Source: Lycorma delicatula (Eukaryota; Arthropoda; Insecta; Hemiptera; Fulgoridae). From it: a stretch of 64,000 bases of DNA. Made by a program: the position numbers and the translations under genes. The DNA lies in the NCBI RefSeq assembly GCF_047948215.1, contig NC_134457.1, positions 86,817,398-86,881,397 of the forward strand, written 5' to 3'. Positions 24,961-38,229 of the stretch are shown one piece after another. Below the pieces are notes generated by a model, which saw nothing but the letters and a program-made list of their open reading frames with translations, was not told the origin of the DNA and ran no database searches. The stretch's first letter is position 1. Each line of letters opens with the position of its first letter.

Positions 24961-27260
24961 ATAGTATAAATGGTTTGTGCAAATTTAAGCCCCGGACTCC
25001 TTTTTAATCCCTTAAGGATTGTTGATCAAACAATTTTTTACTTGCTTCCTAAAGACCTGTTTAGGAATAATTATGGCAAATTCAGCTTTCTAGCTATTTG
25101 GGAAGTAGAGATTTAGTGAGAAGAATAGGACTGTTCTCTTTAATACATAAGATTGTTTTACACCCCTCTTCACTGCTCTCAGGCATTAATGAATAAAAGA
25201 TTCCTTTGCAGTAAGGAATTCCTTTGCAATAGTTTACTGCCTACGAATATACCAACCAGACTACAAGTTTCATGCTATTTTACGTAGCAATTCTTTTTAT
25301 TCAACCTCTATTTAATTTAAACCTATAAGATCGTTAACAAAAATCATTTATAATTAATTTATTAAGAAAAATAATTTTTAATTACTTTATTAAGATTCTT
25401 TGGGTAATAATTGTACCAAATTTCTATTTTCTAGTTTCTGAGAAAATAGAAAAATTAATAATGGGTGAGTCAGTAATGGCTTCCGAATTCCACAGAATTA
25501 TTATAATGTCCAATAATTACTGTTCACAACTTGTCATTTCGGAATGCCACCATTATATCAATGATTTCATTCTATAAAGGTATGATTTCATTCATATTTT
25601 TTTTAAATAAAACATCTGTATGCAGTGTAAACAGTGATAGAACTAAGTGTAATAATAAATCTTTCTCACACCTGTAACATTACATTACTTGTTACTGTCT
25701 AGAAAGTTGGTTATATGTAAAAAAAAAAATGAAGTGATTAAAATAGTAAATAATACAATGGTAAAAGAGTAACACAAAAACATTTCAGTATAATATTTTT
25801 ATTACTGATGTATAAAATAAATACTGAATAATCAACATTTATTTCAATATATCAATTATGTGCTGTACTTTACTGATAAATAAGTAAAATCAAAACAACA
25901 ATTAATACAGTTTGATTTATAAAAAAGTGCACAATTATATTTATTTCATAAATAAATCTTTATGAAATTCATTTTCCTCCAATCAGTTAATAAGATTTCT
26001 TTGCGCGATTAAAGTTTAAGTAGTTTTATATAATTCATTACTTTATCTAATTGGCAATAAAAATTTTTAGAAAAACTGTTCATTAATTAATTCAGGAAAT
26101 TTAACATAGTAGACATAACATATCTTTAAAACAATAAATTTATTTTTCACTTTTAAAGTAAAAATTCCAGAAGAATGGCACATTCAAAATTTTGGCTAAA
26201 ACATATAGAAAATGTTATATAACACAGGAAAAAAATGCTTTGGAATTGAAGACCATGATTCATTCATTCATGAACTTAAGTTCATTAGGAACTGCCCTAG
26301 CACCAAACAACTGCTGGGGCAGTTCCTTTTTTATTTGTGAAATTGCAGATCTTCCTATTCTTGATGAGTTCTATAAAAAATTATCTACTTTAAGATGTTA
26401 CATAATAATTTTTAATTTCCTAATTTTTTTAAAAACTTCATTTCTTTTCCTCAAATCTTCAAAATGTATTACCCATTATTTTCAAATAAAACCTTACAGA
26501 TTATCTGTGTATTTATTACTTTTATCTTCAGATTTTTCAGTTAAATAAGGTCTGATCTGCTTTAACAACAAAAAAGTATAACTGTACTAAAAATATCATC
26601 AATGCTTATCAATTTTCATTTCATCATTGAAATCAGTTCATTTTTATTTTTGTTGTTTTCATCATGTAGTTTGTTTATTAATCAGAAAGTAGAAAGCATC
26701 TTTTAATACCTTATAAAATTAACCAACAATAGATTTTACTAATATATTTCATGAATGAAATTCTTTCATATACATTCTTTGAACATAAGTCACATACACA
26801 CATGTTGAACTCATAGTTGTAGTCTACATGATATCATTGTGAAATCAATTACATAGATGATTTTCCAAATGAAATTGAGTTTTTTCTTGATTTCAATTTT
26901 ATAAATATAAATCATTTGGCTAGATCTCCAGTGGAGGAATTTCACTATCCCTTTGAACTTATTAACTCAATTACTCCTCGTCTGTCATGTGGATATTTCC
27001 ATTTACCACTCATTCCACAGGTGGGTGAGAGTATTCTAATAGATATCCTGAGACATTATCACAGACAACTTGTAATATTTGGCTAGTTGTAATGCAATAT
27101 GTATTTTATTGCAACTTGAATTTTTAATCCAATGAACACTTACTTCTTCCACCCAGAAAAAAGTAGGTCTGAACACAAAGTAATCAAACCTACTATTGGT
27201 GTGGAATTTGAAGCCATCCTGTTAGTGGGTTGCATGTCTTATACTGTTATTTTTTTATGG

Positions 27261-27294
27261 AAACCAATTGATCGTTTTCACTATCAATTGGTTT
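27261..27294. repeat. Hairpin, 12-bp perfect stem
   Basis: AAACCAATTGAT and ATCAATTGGTTT enclose a 10-base loop. No element boundaries are visible around it. Confidence 0.8.
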
Positions 27295-30200
27295 TTGAGC
27301 GTTTCCTAACAGTAACTGTATAATAAGCCTAAGGGCTAAACTTCCTCTTAGGTAAAGCCAGATTTCCTGATCACTTCTAAAATATAATGTAACAATTAAA
27401 AAATGAAAATAGTATCATGACTGAAAAGTTCCTAGCTTTTGATTCTTAACTACCTACAAATCTTATTCATAATGACTATCATAAATTATGTTTTTGTACA
27501 ACAATAATAATAATTATCATTGCATAATCAAATTATTATTTACATTCTTGCAATAAACATGCTTGTCTGTAATAAAAGCCAAGATAAACCTAATCTCATA
27601 TAGTTTTTCTTGTATGTTTGAAATTCAAAGTATATCTTTTCAATGTAAATGTATTTTTTCCATATTCTTAATATTAATTATTTATTATTTGGTATCATTA
27701 TTTAATCTCATTAATGCAATAATGAAATTAATATTGACTAAATGTTATAAAAAATGAATACCAAAATTTGTTAGTAAATGCAAGTACAACAGACAACAAG
27801 CAATGAGAAAAATAAGTATGTAATTTACAAGCATGTACTATAAATAAAGCTTATGACTGACATGATTAAGAGGTGATATGTTTTGTTTACCACAAGAAGG
27901 AAAACCACTTACAACCAAGATTTAAAAATATTTGGTATCATGTGCCTATTTAAAAAAAAAAACTGCTTCATTTAATAATCCAATACTGTAGGGTGGACGT
28001 TACTCCATGAAAATAATCTTAAATAGACTAATTTTGGTCTGATATTATCATTTTCGTTAGCAATATCTGTATAAAGTACATTTTAACAGAACAATATTTA
28101 AATAATGTTTTTAATAGTAATACAGTATTCTGATGTATAAAAAATATGTATTAAAAATACATCAATGATATAAATAATTGAATCATGCTGAAAAAAGATT
28201 GTAGCAAAATCATGGTACCCAACACTTCATTTAACTCAAGACAAAAATTATGGGCTAAAACTAAATAAAATCATGCACAAGGTCTATACTTGTAGTTGAA
28301 AACACAACCTAAACCTCTAAACACTATTTAACATGACCCATTTTATTATTAAAAATAAAGATTTACTTACATGCTTTCAAGTGTTTTAAAAGAATTTAAT
28401 ACTCCGGACAAAAATAATTAAAAGAGCAATGCATTTTTTTTTACATATTATGCATTATGATAATTCTAATACCTAAACAGTCATATTTTATTGTAGCCAT
28501 ATTTTCTCTGTAACTATCTTACACTGGAAATGAACTGTAAAGAAAATTTTATCATAACATGACATTGCTAAGTAGTTGTAGAAGAAAATAAAATAAACAT
28601 TAAAAATGAAGTAAAACAAACTTTTTAAAAATATATACTCAAAAAGATTTAAAAAAATAATTATTCAATATTTTTCAATTTTGATTTTTAAAATTCCGTA
28701 GCAAATTAATAACAAACAACTGCTAACAGATTACTAACACTTAATTTGATATGGTTTTGAAAATATGAGATTAATGAATTGAGAGAGTATTATTTTTCTC
28801 TTTTTCTAATTTTTTAAGTCAATTTTATTATTTTTTTTAATTTATTTAAAATTTTTATTTAAAATCTTAATGGCAAACTCATAAAGAAAATGCTGCTCTT
28901 ATAATACAGATGTTTGCAAGAAACACTAAGGTAAGAAACCTGCAAAGTGTAAAAAAAAGAGAAAAAATTTAGAGAAATGGTATGGAAACTGCTACTGGCC
29001 ATGAACTAAGTCTCTCTGAAATGCTGCAATATCTGTTATTATTTTACCAAAGTTTTTCAATCAATTTTATTGATTCTTGTAGAGGAGAATAGTCTGAATG
29101 TGAAATGATATCAGAGACATATTTATTATTATGCTATAAAAACCAAATGATGATAAAAAAATTGAAATAATTTAAACTTGTACAAATATTCTTTTTTCAT
29201 TTAAAAATATCTTATGTTGAAGTCAATGCAATAAACTTATTACTAGAAGGGGGATAACTCAAATCGGAACAATTGGTAAAAAGTAATGCTTTTACATGCG
29301 TACAGTAAAATATATTTTTAAAATAATAAACCAATTTCAAAGAACCACCCAAAAAGTAGATTTTATTTCTTTTTTATTTTTGTCCTTTTTCAATCATTCA
29401 TACTAACTTTCAACTTTTTGAAGATAGTATAAAATTAAGAGCAACAACCTCGTAAATGTTAATGTGGCATCAATTTCAAACCAACAAGACTTAAGTAAAA
29501 ATTAAAGAAATATTTATTTTAGCTTCTCTTTTTTAATGAGGATAGCCCTGCACACATCATGTCTATGTAAAAACAAGCAGAAAGAATGAGAAACCTACTT
29601 CTTGGTAGGTGATAAACAATGTAAAGAGACTCCAGATCATATCCTATGTTTTCGAACAATTTTTATTAATTTATTTATTTTTTTTTGTTAACAGTACTTT
29701 GAACATCAAAATGACATCAGGTTACAAATTATGCTTTAACAGTTCACTACTAAGAAATGTTGAAATGCAAATAACTACAATCATCTCTGCAGACACGTAA
29801 TTTTTCATTAGTAAGTACCACACCAGAAATCTTGAAAATTTACTAAGGGATGAAACTATGAACAAAAACATCTTCCTCTTCAATGTGTAAAAAATAATTT
29901 ATCAGAATTTATTAACAAAAAAAAAAAAAAAAATGCATTTGAACAAATAAGGAGCCTCTTCTTTTTTTAAAAATTGATTAAAAATAAGAGCAGATTAAAT
30001 TGATAACTGTCTTCTTTTTCTGAAATCTGTTAAATACAGGAAAAATGTAATGTTTATTTTTGTTACTCACATAAGTATGTGAATTAGCATATATTTTCTT
30101 TTTTCTCATTTTTTTCTTACCTAAATATAAATCTAACTTCATAACGTTAACTTCACAGAATGTTTAACACACTGAAGAAGTAATTAAAATAAAATTCTTC

Positions 30201-30721
30201 AAAATCACTGAAAGATTTTCAGTAAATAAATCTTTACTTTTAGGTTTTTTAAATCATGCAAAAAACAAAAGATTTTTTAGAGATAATAAGATCATAAATG
30301 TGGTGTAATAAGAAAACTAAAGTGTACCTTGAGGGAAAAAACAATATTAAGCTTTGTAAAAAGTAATAATAAATATCATATAGTTAAAAAATAGCATTTA
30401 TTTACAAAAGCTAGTAAAAAAATATATAAAACATTTATAACATCAATGGAAGAAAACTACTGAAAAACCATCTTAACTAATGAGTTTGCATGCCAGTTCA
30501 TTTTATTTTTATTTTTTTCAAAAGAACCTTTTGGAACAGATATCAATGTAAGTATTCAAAATAATTTTAAACATTTAATACAAACATCCTCTGTCTAAAA
30601 CTGGATGTGAACAAATTTGGATGCAATCTATTCAAGGAACAATCAGTAAAGAAAAAGAAAGAAAACGACAATAAAAATCATTCATATGATAACATCCATC
30701 GAAAAATCAATCATTTACTAC

Positions 30722-30862
30722 CTGGCCCTGTACTTTAATGTACTTATCATCTTCTTTACGTTGACTGAAATAACCAATTTGATTAGTACTATGTATTTGT
30801 AGTCGCTGTTTTTGATCTTCATAACTCATCACATCATGAAGCCATGTGGCTACTGTAGGATC
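30722..30862 (-). CDS. alpha-2/delta exon g: VWA-Cache linker
   Basis: This 141-base, 47-codon exon (residues 385-431), phase 0 at both ends, has acceptor TTTCTGCAG and donor CAG|GTAGTA. It encodes DPTVATWLHDVMSYEDQKQR and an ending GYFSQRKEDDKYIKVQGQ. The DPTVATWL start corresponds to the DP...WL segment that follows the VWA domain in relatives. The rest of the linker is poorly conserved, so this assignment rests on phase and position as well. Confidence 0.85.
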
Positions 30863-32361
30863 CTGCAGAAATATCAGTAATAGTATTTTTTTTTTACAGC
30901 AAACACTACCATGAAAAAACTTTTATCATTTTTTTATAAAAAATATTCAAATTTAATTTTAAATAAACAAATAAAATTTCTCTTTAGTATTATTTTAATT
31001 TAATCAATCTAAGTGTCCCTCATCCTCCTAAAGTAGGATATTAGCAGTGGTGATATGACACTAACAAAAACAATAATTAGTAGAAACTGATTAGAAGTGC
31101 TTTTAAGGGTTAAGGGAAAGCCTAATAGAAGCCTAAGGATTTAGGACAGTATTTCAGATAATATAGTTACATCTTTCGAGATATTAAAAATACAAAGTGT
31201 AAGTCTTAGGCACTGCTGAAGAAAATAAGCAAGAAAGAAAAAACAAAAGGAGTAGGAAACATGAGGACTTCAAAAAATTGTTTAAAAATAAAACCCTGAA
31301 ATTTACAAATCTCCATCATTTTTAAAGTAATTAAAAGGCCCTTAAATATGTACCAATAAAAAGGAGGGAAGGAGTAATTATGGAAATGATGAAAGCCTAA
31401 AAATATCTTTGAGCTATAATACAAAAAGATGATGATTTTTTAAAAAAATTAATATGAAATGAAAATAACACTTTAAATTGAATAAATGTATTTTACAACT
31501 TACAAATTGCATTCCTTTATATTAATCATAATATTATAAACAAAGTTATTAAATTTAATTTCAAAAAGCTAACTTTTTTAAATTTAATAATTAGTTTTTC
31601 ACTTTTAATTTTTTAGAAATTATTTGTTATTGAAATAATTTGTTGTTGAAATTAATCATAACAGGTAATTTAAATAATTATTTCCAGTAATTTATGCTAC
31701 TGAAAGTGAACAGATTAGTAAAATTAATAAAATTATTTAATCTGATAATATTGTAGCAGAGTTTGAAGGTCAAAAAATTACATAAAAAAATAAATTGAAA
31801 ATTGAATATTATTGTTAATATTGGAAACATTTGAATTGAAACTGAATATGTGGTGTAATTTTAGTTGTACACAGAAGTTCAATAAGATGAATTTTGGGGG
31901 CTTTAACCATTCTCCATAAGTATCTTGCAACATCTTCAGGTACTGTAAACATCTTTTTCAAGTTTAGTGTACAATCAGAAGCATCTTCAATTTTCTGAAC
32001 ATTTTACTTTAAACTCACATTTTGAAAAGTATCATAGCAGAATTTTTTAAACATCTTTGCATATTGGGTATTGTCAGTACCTACTATTATTTTAATTATC
32101 ATTTTCAAATTATATAATACAATCTTGCTTATTAGTATTAGTTTATACATGTATAAAGAAGCTACAATATATGTGATGAGAGCGGACAAGTTTGTCCTAC
32201 AGCAAAAACAAGAGTGACATCTTCCTCATCATCAGTAGGAATCACCCACTTCAATATAATTGCAACATCTCCCCACTCTTCATTTCAGTGAAAACTAACT
32301 GCTTCACTTACCCTAACCAACTCTCCAGCTTGAATCAATACAATGAACAGAACATGACATA

Positions 32362-33650
32362 CAAGGTCTGTAAATAAAGTAATGAGACTGGTTCAGAAAA
32401 ACTTTTTATTTACAATTTAATCACCTTCAAAATAGTTCCCTTGAGAAGCCACGCAATGCTTCAAATGGTCTTCCCACTCTTCATAGCAGTGTTGGATCTC
32501 AGAAACCAAAATATCCTATAAATAGTCTATTACATTTTTTTAATCTTCTCTATTGTTCCACAATTGTGTCCTTTGAGGTGTTTTTTTTAAAGTCATGAAC
32601 AGGAAAAAGTCGTAGAGACTCAAGTCAGATGAATAAGGAGGTTGAGGAACTACAGGAATATTTTTCATTGCCAAAAACTCATTAACTGAGGGCGTAGTGT
32701 GACAAGGTGCATTGTCATGATGCAGCATCAAGTTGTCTTTGATGGCTGGTCTCACACAGGCAACCCTTTTCCAGTCTTTCAAGAATTTCTCGGTAAATAT
32801 ATTGATTTACATTCTGTCCTATAGGCAAAAACTCCTTATTGACAATGCCATTACTATAAAAATTAGCATGGTTTTGATTTTTGATTTGCTCATTTTTTGA
32901 TTTTTTGGGAGATGGTGAATTTGAAGTGTGCCACTCCTTGCTCTGGTGTTCTGTTTCTGGATTATACTCAAATATCAAAGATTCATCACAAGAAAAATTT
33001 TTTTTTAGAAAATCAGGATTAGTTTCAATTCGCCCTAGATGATCGTGGCACACTTCCACCCTGTTGTTTTTCTGTACAACAGTGGAGTTTTAAATATTGC
33101 ATAAACTTTTTTCACATCCAGTTTGTTTGTTAAAATTTGATGGACAGGTACAGTTCAAATTCAATTGTTCTGCAGTCATTCTGACAGTTAATCGTTGGTC
33201 GTACCATATCAAGTCTCTGATTCGCTCAACATTGTTGTTACTTTTTGATATTAATGGTCTTCCAGAGTGTGGATCATCCACAACTAATTCTAGGCCATCT
33301 GAACATGCTTTAAACCCCCTAAAAACTTGGGCTTGTGACAGAGCTGCATCTCCATACACCCTTCACAATTTTGAAAAAGTTTCAGTAACATTCTCACAGA
33401 GTTTAACACAAAACTTGATTGAACAACATTGCTCATAATTAGTATCACTCATTTTTGTAACACAAAACAAAAACTCATTTCACGAAAAATTTGTTAACAT
33501 CTCATGTGGCAACAATAGACTAAAAATATTAATACCTAATATAAATCAGCTGTTCATATATAACCAAATGTTTACTAGTAATTTTCTAGTGTTGACACTT
33601 TGGCTGCCAAAAAAAAAATATTAGTCTCATTACTTTATTTACAGACCTCA
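32362..33650 (-). mobile_element. Mariner transposon, full length with TA duplication
   Basis: The terminal inverted repeats are near-perfect: CAAGGTCTGTAAATAAAGTA (then ATGAGACT) at 32362 and, inverted, TGAGGTCTGTAAATAAAGTA (then ATGAGACT) ending at 33650. TA flanks both sides (32360-32361, 33651-33652). At 1289 bases it is the usual mariner length. The well-kept ends suggest that it is one of the younger insertions here. Confidence 0.93.
32417..33452 (-). pseudogene. Mariner transposase, DD34D, broken
   Basis: Start MSDTNYEQCCSIKFCVKLCE, then a stop after FSKL. The HTH part includes FRGFKACSDG and DDPHSGRPLISKSNNNVERI. The catalytic parts are SCDESLIFEYNPE (first Asp), MLHHDNAPCHTT (second Asp) and PPYSSDLSLYDFFLF (third Asp). 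Exactly 34 residues separate the last two acids, giving DD34D. It ends near NYFEGD. Frameshifts near 33060-33100 and 32750 and the early stop inactivate it. Confidence 0.92.
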
Positions 33651-34029
33651 TAAAATTACTATAAAATTTGTACATTTGAATACAATTTATATAGAAAGAT
33701 TAAAGAAAATATTTCCTATCATGTGAAGATTTAACACAATGCTATTTTAAGGAATATAAAATTTCAGTCTAACTATGAAATTTCATTATAACCAGATACC
33801 CTATAACTTGTAAGATAAAATCATTTCAATATAATTTGTTCTTCCTATTTGAAATTGCATGTAGCTGAAAAGATAAAATGGTAAAATTGCTAATAAAGCT
33901 CAGGCTAGAAGAAATAGCAACATCCTAATCACATGCAAAATAAACTGACTAATGCTAATAATAAACTAGCTCAAACTAATCTGATATGATAAAACATTTG
34001 ATCAGTAAGTAAATATTTAACTAAGCCAG

Positions 34030-34680
34030 CTGACTGTGTAACACTCCCCACAGTGGTGCTGTGGCCTTACCACTCATAGGTCCCTATAAAAGACCAGCAG
34101 CCTAATGCAAGCTCATTCCATCGACAACCAACATCTGGAGAAAAAGAAAAAAGTTCCTTGGCCGGCCAAACATGGGACCTCTCAGCAGAGGCCAACATCC
34201 CCGCTAGAGCAGCAGGACTGGCCACCCCATGGTAGGAACCACTGGACATGGACACTAACTTCCCGCCCCAGCTTGCCAGGCTTCAAGTATCCTGGCCAGC
34301 AGGCCCACCAGCGTGGGATCAGTTGGGGAGAACCGCCTCAGCCACACTAGCAGAAGACGACTGACACCGACCTGACACTATGGGGTTCTGGGGGCCACCA
34401 CTGCCATACTGTAGTGGGGACCCAACTGCCACTAAGGGGAAGCTCAGTCTGATTCCAATGGATGAGTTGCAACTCCCCGACTACAGCCAAGCTAACATCA
34501 CTGGAGACCAGCTTCCAAATCCAACAACCCTTCTCAGGACTACCTCGCAAAACACACAAATGGACTTTTTCAGGGCCACCACTCCAAAAACCTCAAACAG
34601 CCCTTTTCGGGACTACCATAAGGTTGTAAAGTGTCACGTGCCATTGAAGCCATTCAGCGACAATGTAAAAAAATAACACT
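34030..34680 (+). mobile_element. GC-rich block, possibly a solo LTR
   Basis: About 650 bases are far richer in G and C than the flanks, with sharp edges. The left edge TGTAACACTCCCCACAG looks like a Gypsy-type LTR start. A TATA box CCTATAAAAG lies at 34083-34092, followed by a cytosine-rich leader. I found no matching target duplication, no clear CA end and no gag/pol reading. The 98-codon ORF at 34380-34676 matches nothing I know. Confidence 0.35.
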
Positions 34681-35750
34681 TTTGAACCATTGATGAAAAC
34701 GAAAAATACAAAAAAAAATCCATAAGATTTTTTTACAATTGCTATATAAACATTTTTTTAAAATCCAATAAAGGAATGCAATAATTTGTAGTACTGTTAG
34801 TATAAGTGAATTAAATAATCGCACATTACAAAATAAAAATTTAATAAACCTGAAAATAAATTTAAAGCATTATATAAATTTTAATATACTGCACAAAATC
34901 ACACAATAATAAAACAAGCAGTTATTTTAAATAGACTTGACACAAAAATTAATTAATTACCTACTTAAATGCAGTAAAATATTTAATAATATTATTAAAA
35001 TAGAATAAAATATGTTAATTATAAAATAAATACAAATGAAAAAAATACCACAACTTTTTCCTTTTAGTTAGGAAAATTCTTGTACTTTCAGTACAGAATA
35101 AAATACACATTAAGACAAAATATAGACTTTTTAAAAATAAATGACATTAAATCATTTTTTACTTAGCTGAATTTGTGAGAACACAGTATGAATGCATAGA
35201 CAATTGGCTAAGAATTGCAAACAAAAAAAAATAATGAAAATTAAAAAAAATATTTTTATTTTAATTCCTAGCATTATATTAATGTGCACATTTGTAATAA
35301 ATTTTCCACAACCAACCAAACAATGCTGAAACAGCAAAATAAATAATTTCCCATATAAATAAACAATAAGCTTTCAACTTAAAATATAACTTCATCTAAG
35401 TAAATAATTTGTACATAATGTGTTACTATATATAAGCATATCATATATTATGCCATAAATATTAAAATATTGTGTGTATTAAACTGAACTGGAAGTTACA
35501 TATTAATGTGAAAGAACGTAAACAAGGGAAGTGTTAACATTTAAATCTGAATCAGCAAATTAACAAAAAATGTAATTATATAAACATTTTTTTGAGAAGC
35601 ATTTTTACTTTTCATAACCAATTGAAATACCTATAAATAGTTATAACAGTTGAAAAATAATTACTAAATACTGTTAAAATTGTTACTTTCAAATGGATAT
35701 TGTAATACTTCTTTCAAAAGGTTGATGAAGATAATTTAAATTAAAGTAGT

Positions 35751-35753
<3 letters not shown>

Positions 35754-35792
<39 letters not shown>
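35754..35792. repeat. (TA)n microsatellite beside a splice donor
   Basis: About 19 TA units lie 18 bases downstream of the exon f donor on the coding strand. Length variation is expected. Confidence 0.95.
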
Positions 35793-35797
<5 letters not shown>

Positions 35798-35809
35798 AAA
35801 GTAACTGAC

Positions 35810-35946
35810 AGTAATATCTGCAAATGGATGAGTCCAAGACAAAGGATGTTCAATTTCTTGCAAAACTAATGGACGAGCAATAACCGGTATATACTTTAAT
35901 ACTTGACTTCGTACTTCTTCAAGCGTTTGTATGTGCACGTAATAAC
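35810..35946 (-). CDS. alpha-2/delta exon f: end of VWA
   Basis: This 137-base exon (residues 339-384) has acceptor TTTTTAG and donor ATTACT|GTCAGT. It begins [20 protein letters not shown], continues VIARPLVLQ and ends [13 protein letters not shown], all family signatures. The donor was chosen because it joins in phase to DPTVATWL in the next exon. A (TA)n microsatellite starts only about 18 bases into the downstream intron. Confidence 0.94.
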
Positions 35947-36059
35947 CTAAAAATTAAAAAAGTTATAAAACATATAATTTAAAACAAATAAATGTATTAT
36001 AATGAAACAAGTATATTTAACTAACAGAATTTACGTTGTGAAAGGAGGATATTAAAAAT

Positions 36060-37120
36060 CTCAATTGCTTTGTAATTATTTCATTAGTAAATACTTCCTA
36101 AAAAAGATTCACATAGGATTCAAAAGAGATTTAAATTTAAATTTTAGTTGCCTAGGATTTGCCAACTACTTAGCTTTATTAGCTAATATTATCGCAGAAG
36201 CCAGAATACAAATAACAAGTATAGAAGAACTTGCGAATAAAATTGGACTTAAAATTTCTTATGAAAAGACTAAAATGATGGCTATAGATCTTTTAGTTAT
36301 TAATTCTGTGAATATTAATGGAAACAAAGTATAACTTGTAGAAAAATTTAAATATCTTGGAGAGATCATTACTTGTAATTGTAATGAAAAACAAAATTGG
36401 ACTGAAAGACTTAATAAATTATTTAAAGTGCTACAAGTAACCAAAAATACTTACAAAAAAAATCGCTCTCGATTAACACTAAAATTAGACATTACAAAAC
36501 TGTGGTTAAACCAGTAATTACTTACGCGAGCGAGACTTTATTTAGATTAAATCAGAAAAATTGGACTGAACCTTTGCTTAAAGTTGAACGCAAGATTCTT
36601 AGAACCTGCATAAACAAAAAATATAAACACGAAAATCAGTACAGATTATTGCCTAATAAATTTCTGTACAAAAACTTCGAATCCGTAATTGATACTATGA
36701 AAAAGAAGCAAATTTCTTTCTGTGCACACTTGTTAAGATTACAGGATAGGATTACTAAGAGAATTATCGATTAAATTTTGGTCTTTAAAAAATCCGCCAT
36801 TATGGATCAAAGAAATTAAAGAAGACATGCAAGAATTAAATTTGGGTTACAAAAATTTACTTAATAAATCCGAAAAATTAAAATTTATTAAAGATCTGAA
36901 TACCAACTTTAAAGTAAGAACTTTTAATTATACAAAAAGGGTTTATTCAGAAGAGGATCAAGAGGGTAAAGAAAGATCATTAAGAATGACTAAATATTGG
37001 GAGAAAGTAAAAGCTAAGAACTTAAAGGACAAAAGATCGGCAAAAAAGACTTGAATTATTCTGACTAAAGTGGTTCTTTGCGGCCGTAAAAAAAATAATA
37101 AATAAATAAATAAAAAATAC
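36060..37120 (+). mobile_element. LINE 3' fragment, second family
   Basis: RT motifs are GFANYLALLANIIAEARIQI (the FADD box decayed to FANY), IGLKISYEKTKMMAIDLLV and FKYLGEIITCN. These continue through VKPVITYASETLFRLNQKN and FESVIDTMKKKQISFCAHLL to a basic tail TKYWEKVKAKNLKDKRSAKK at about 36990-37050. It ends in an (AATA)n tail at 37088-37118. Four frames are needed to read it. A short piece of the same C-terminus seems to lie at 59000-59110. Confidence 0.88.
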
Positions 37121-38229
37121 TTCCTATACGTATATTCATATAGCATTGTTTAATTTTGATGATCCACAAGAACATACATTATTAAAATGTAACTTGGCCA
37201 GTGGATTTTAACTTAAATTTACAACCTTCAATTTCCTAGAGAATAAGTTATCAGTATTACCATTAATAGATTTTTACATTAACACTTCAACTAATATTAA
37301 CCAACTTCCTTTACTAAGAATAAAAGTAATATAACATTTTTAATATGCATGCCTCATAAGGTTCGACTAATAGTTGAATTTTTGCAACTCTCTTCAAAAA
37401 TCTTAAAACATAAATGTATGTTATTTATTTAGGGTACTAAAGAAAACTACTGAATGTAAAATGTGAAATTTCATTTATTATAATTAGAAAAAAGTAAGCA
37501 ATAAAATTTATAAAAACGTTTGTTTCACGCTTAGCATTTACCAACAGTTGTTATTCACTCAACAGAGTGAAGTGTTTATACTCTTACTGAAATATTAGCC
37601 ACTGAAGCACCTGAATAAAATGCTAACATTATTATTAATGCTAATAGTATATATATATATATATATATATATACTCCCATCTTATGTATAATATCATCTC
37701 TTGGAACTCAGAAAAAAACTAAGAAGGTGTATTCAAGATACAAAAATGAGCTGTCCAATCAGACTCATATATGTCTTATTCATGGGTGTATATTTATTAA
37801 TGTGCAACCTTGGTTAAAAAACATTCACTTTTTCTTAAAAAAAAAAAAAACAAAAAAAAACATTCATCTCTACCTAACCAAACAGTAGAACTGTTTTCAG
37901 ATAACTAGCTCAGTACTTCAGGTTATGAAAAGGGTCTTATTATGCTTTCATTGTAATGTTTAATTAACTACCAATTCATTTAAAAGATCTTTCAACCAAA
38001 TTATTTAAAATAAAATTAAAATATTCTCTTTATAGAAACAACATTACATAGAAAAAAAGTTTTTTCAATAAGCTACTAATTAAAAAAAAAAAAACTAATT
38101 TTCTGCATCTCCATTTAGCATATAGAAAAATATATACTCAAATAATTTTCAGTTATTCCTTAATGTGTTATTATTTAAAATTATTTCATATATTTTTATT
38201 TTTAATTATGGATTATGGATTTAACTACT

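Larger units (their letters stand above)
23520..30721 (-). other. Intron between exons g and h (7.2 kb)
   Basis: It holds one repeat end (24319-24485) and two hairpins (24935-24960, 27261-27294). The remaining 7 kb is AT-rich, with short chance ORFs only. Confidence 0.7.
30863..35809 (-). other. Intron between exons f and g
   Basis: It contains a full-length mariner (32362-33650), a GC-rich LTR-like block (34030-34680) and a (TA)n run (35754-35792). 30863-32361 and 34690-35750 are AT-rich without recognised features. Confidence 0.8.

Noticed and set aside
26192..26548. 118-codon plus-strand ORF
   Set aside because: Its composition is what AT-rich sequence gives, with no recognised motif, no neighbouring exon signals and no repeat of known coding type.
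31860..32010. Roughly 60-codon open minus-strand stretch (KIEDASDCTLNLKKMFTVPE)
   Set aside because: It looks more protein-like than its neighbours, but lacks a fitting splice context for the alpha-2/delta gene and I recognise no family.
33097..33438. 113-codon plus-strand ORF
   Set aside because: It is the antisense of the mariner transposase at 32417-33452.
35750..35938. 62-codon minus-strand ORF beginning MHIQTLEEV
   Set aside because: It is exon f read past its donor into the (TA)n repeat; the N-terminal ATG is an internal codon error of ORF calling, not a start.
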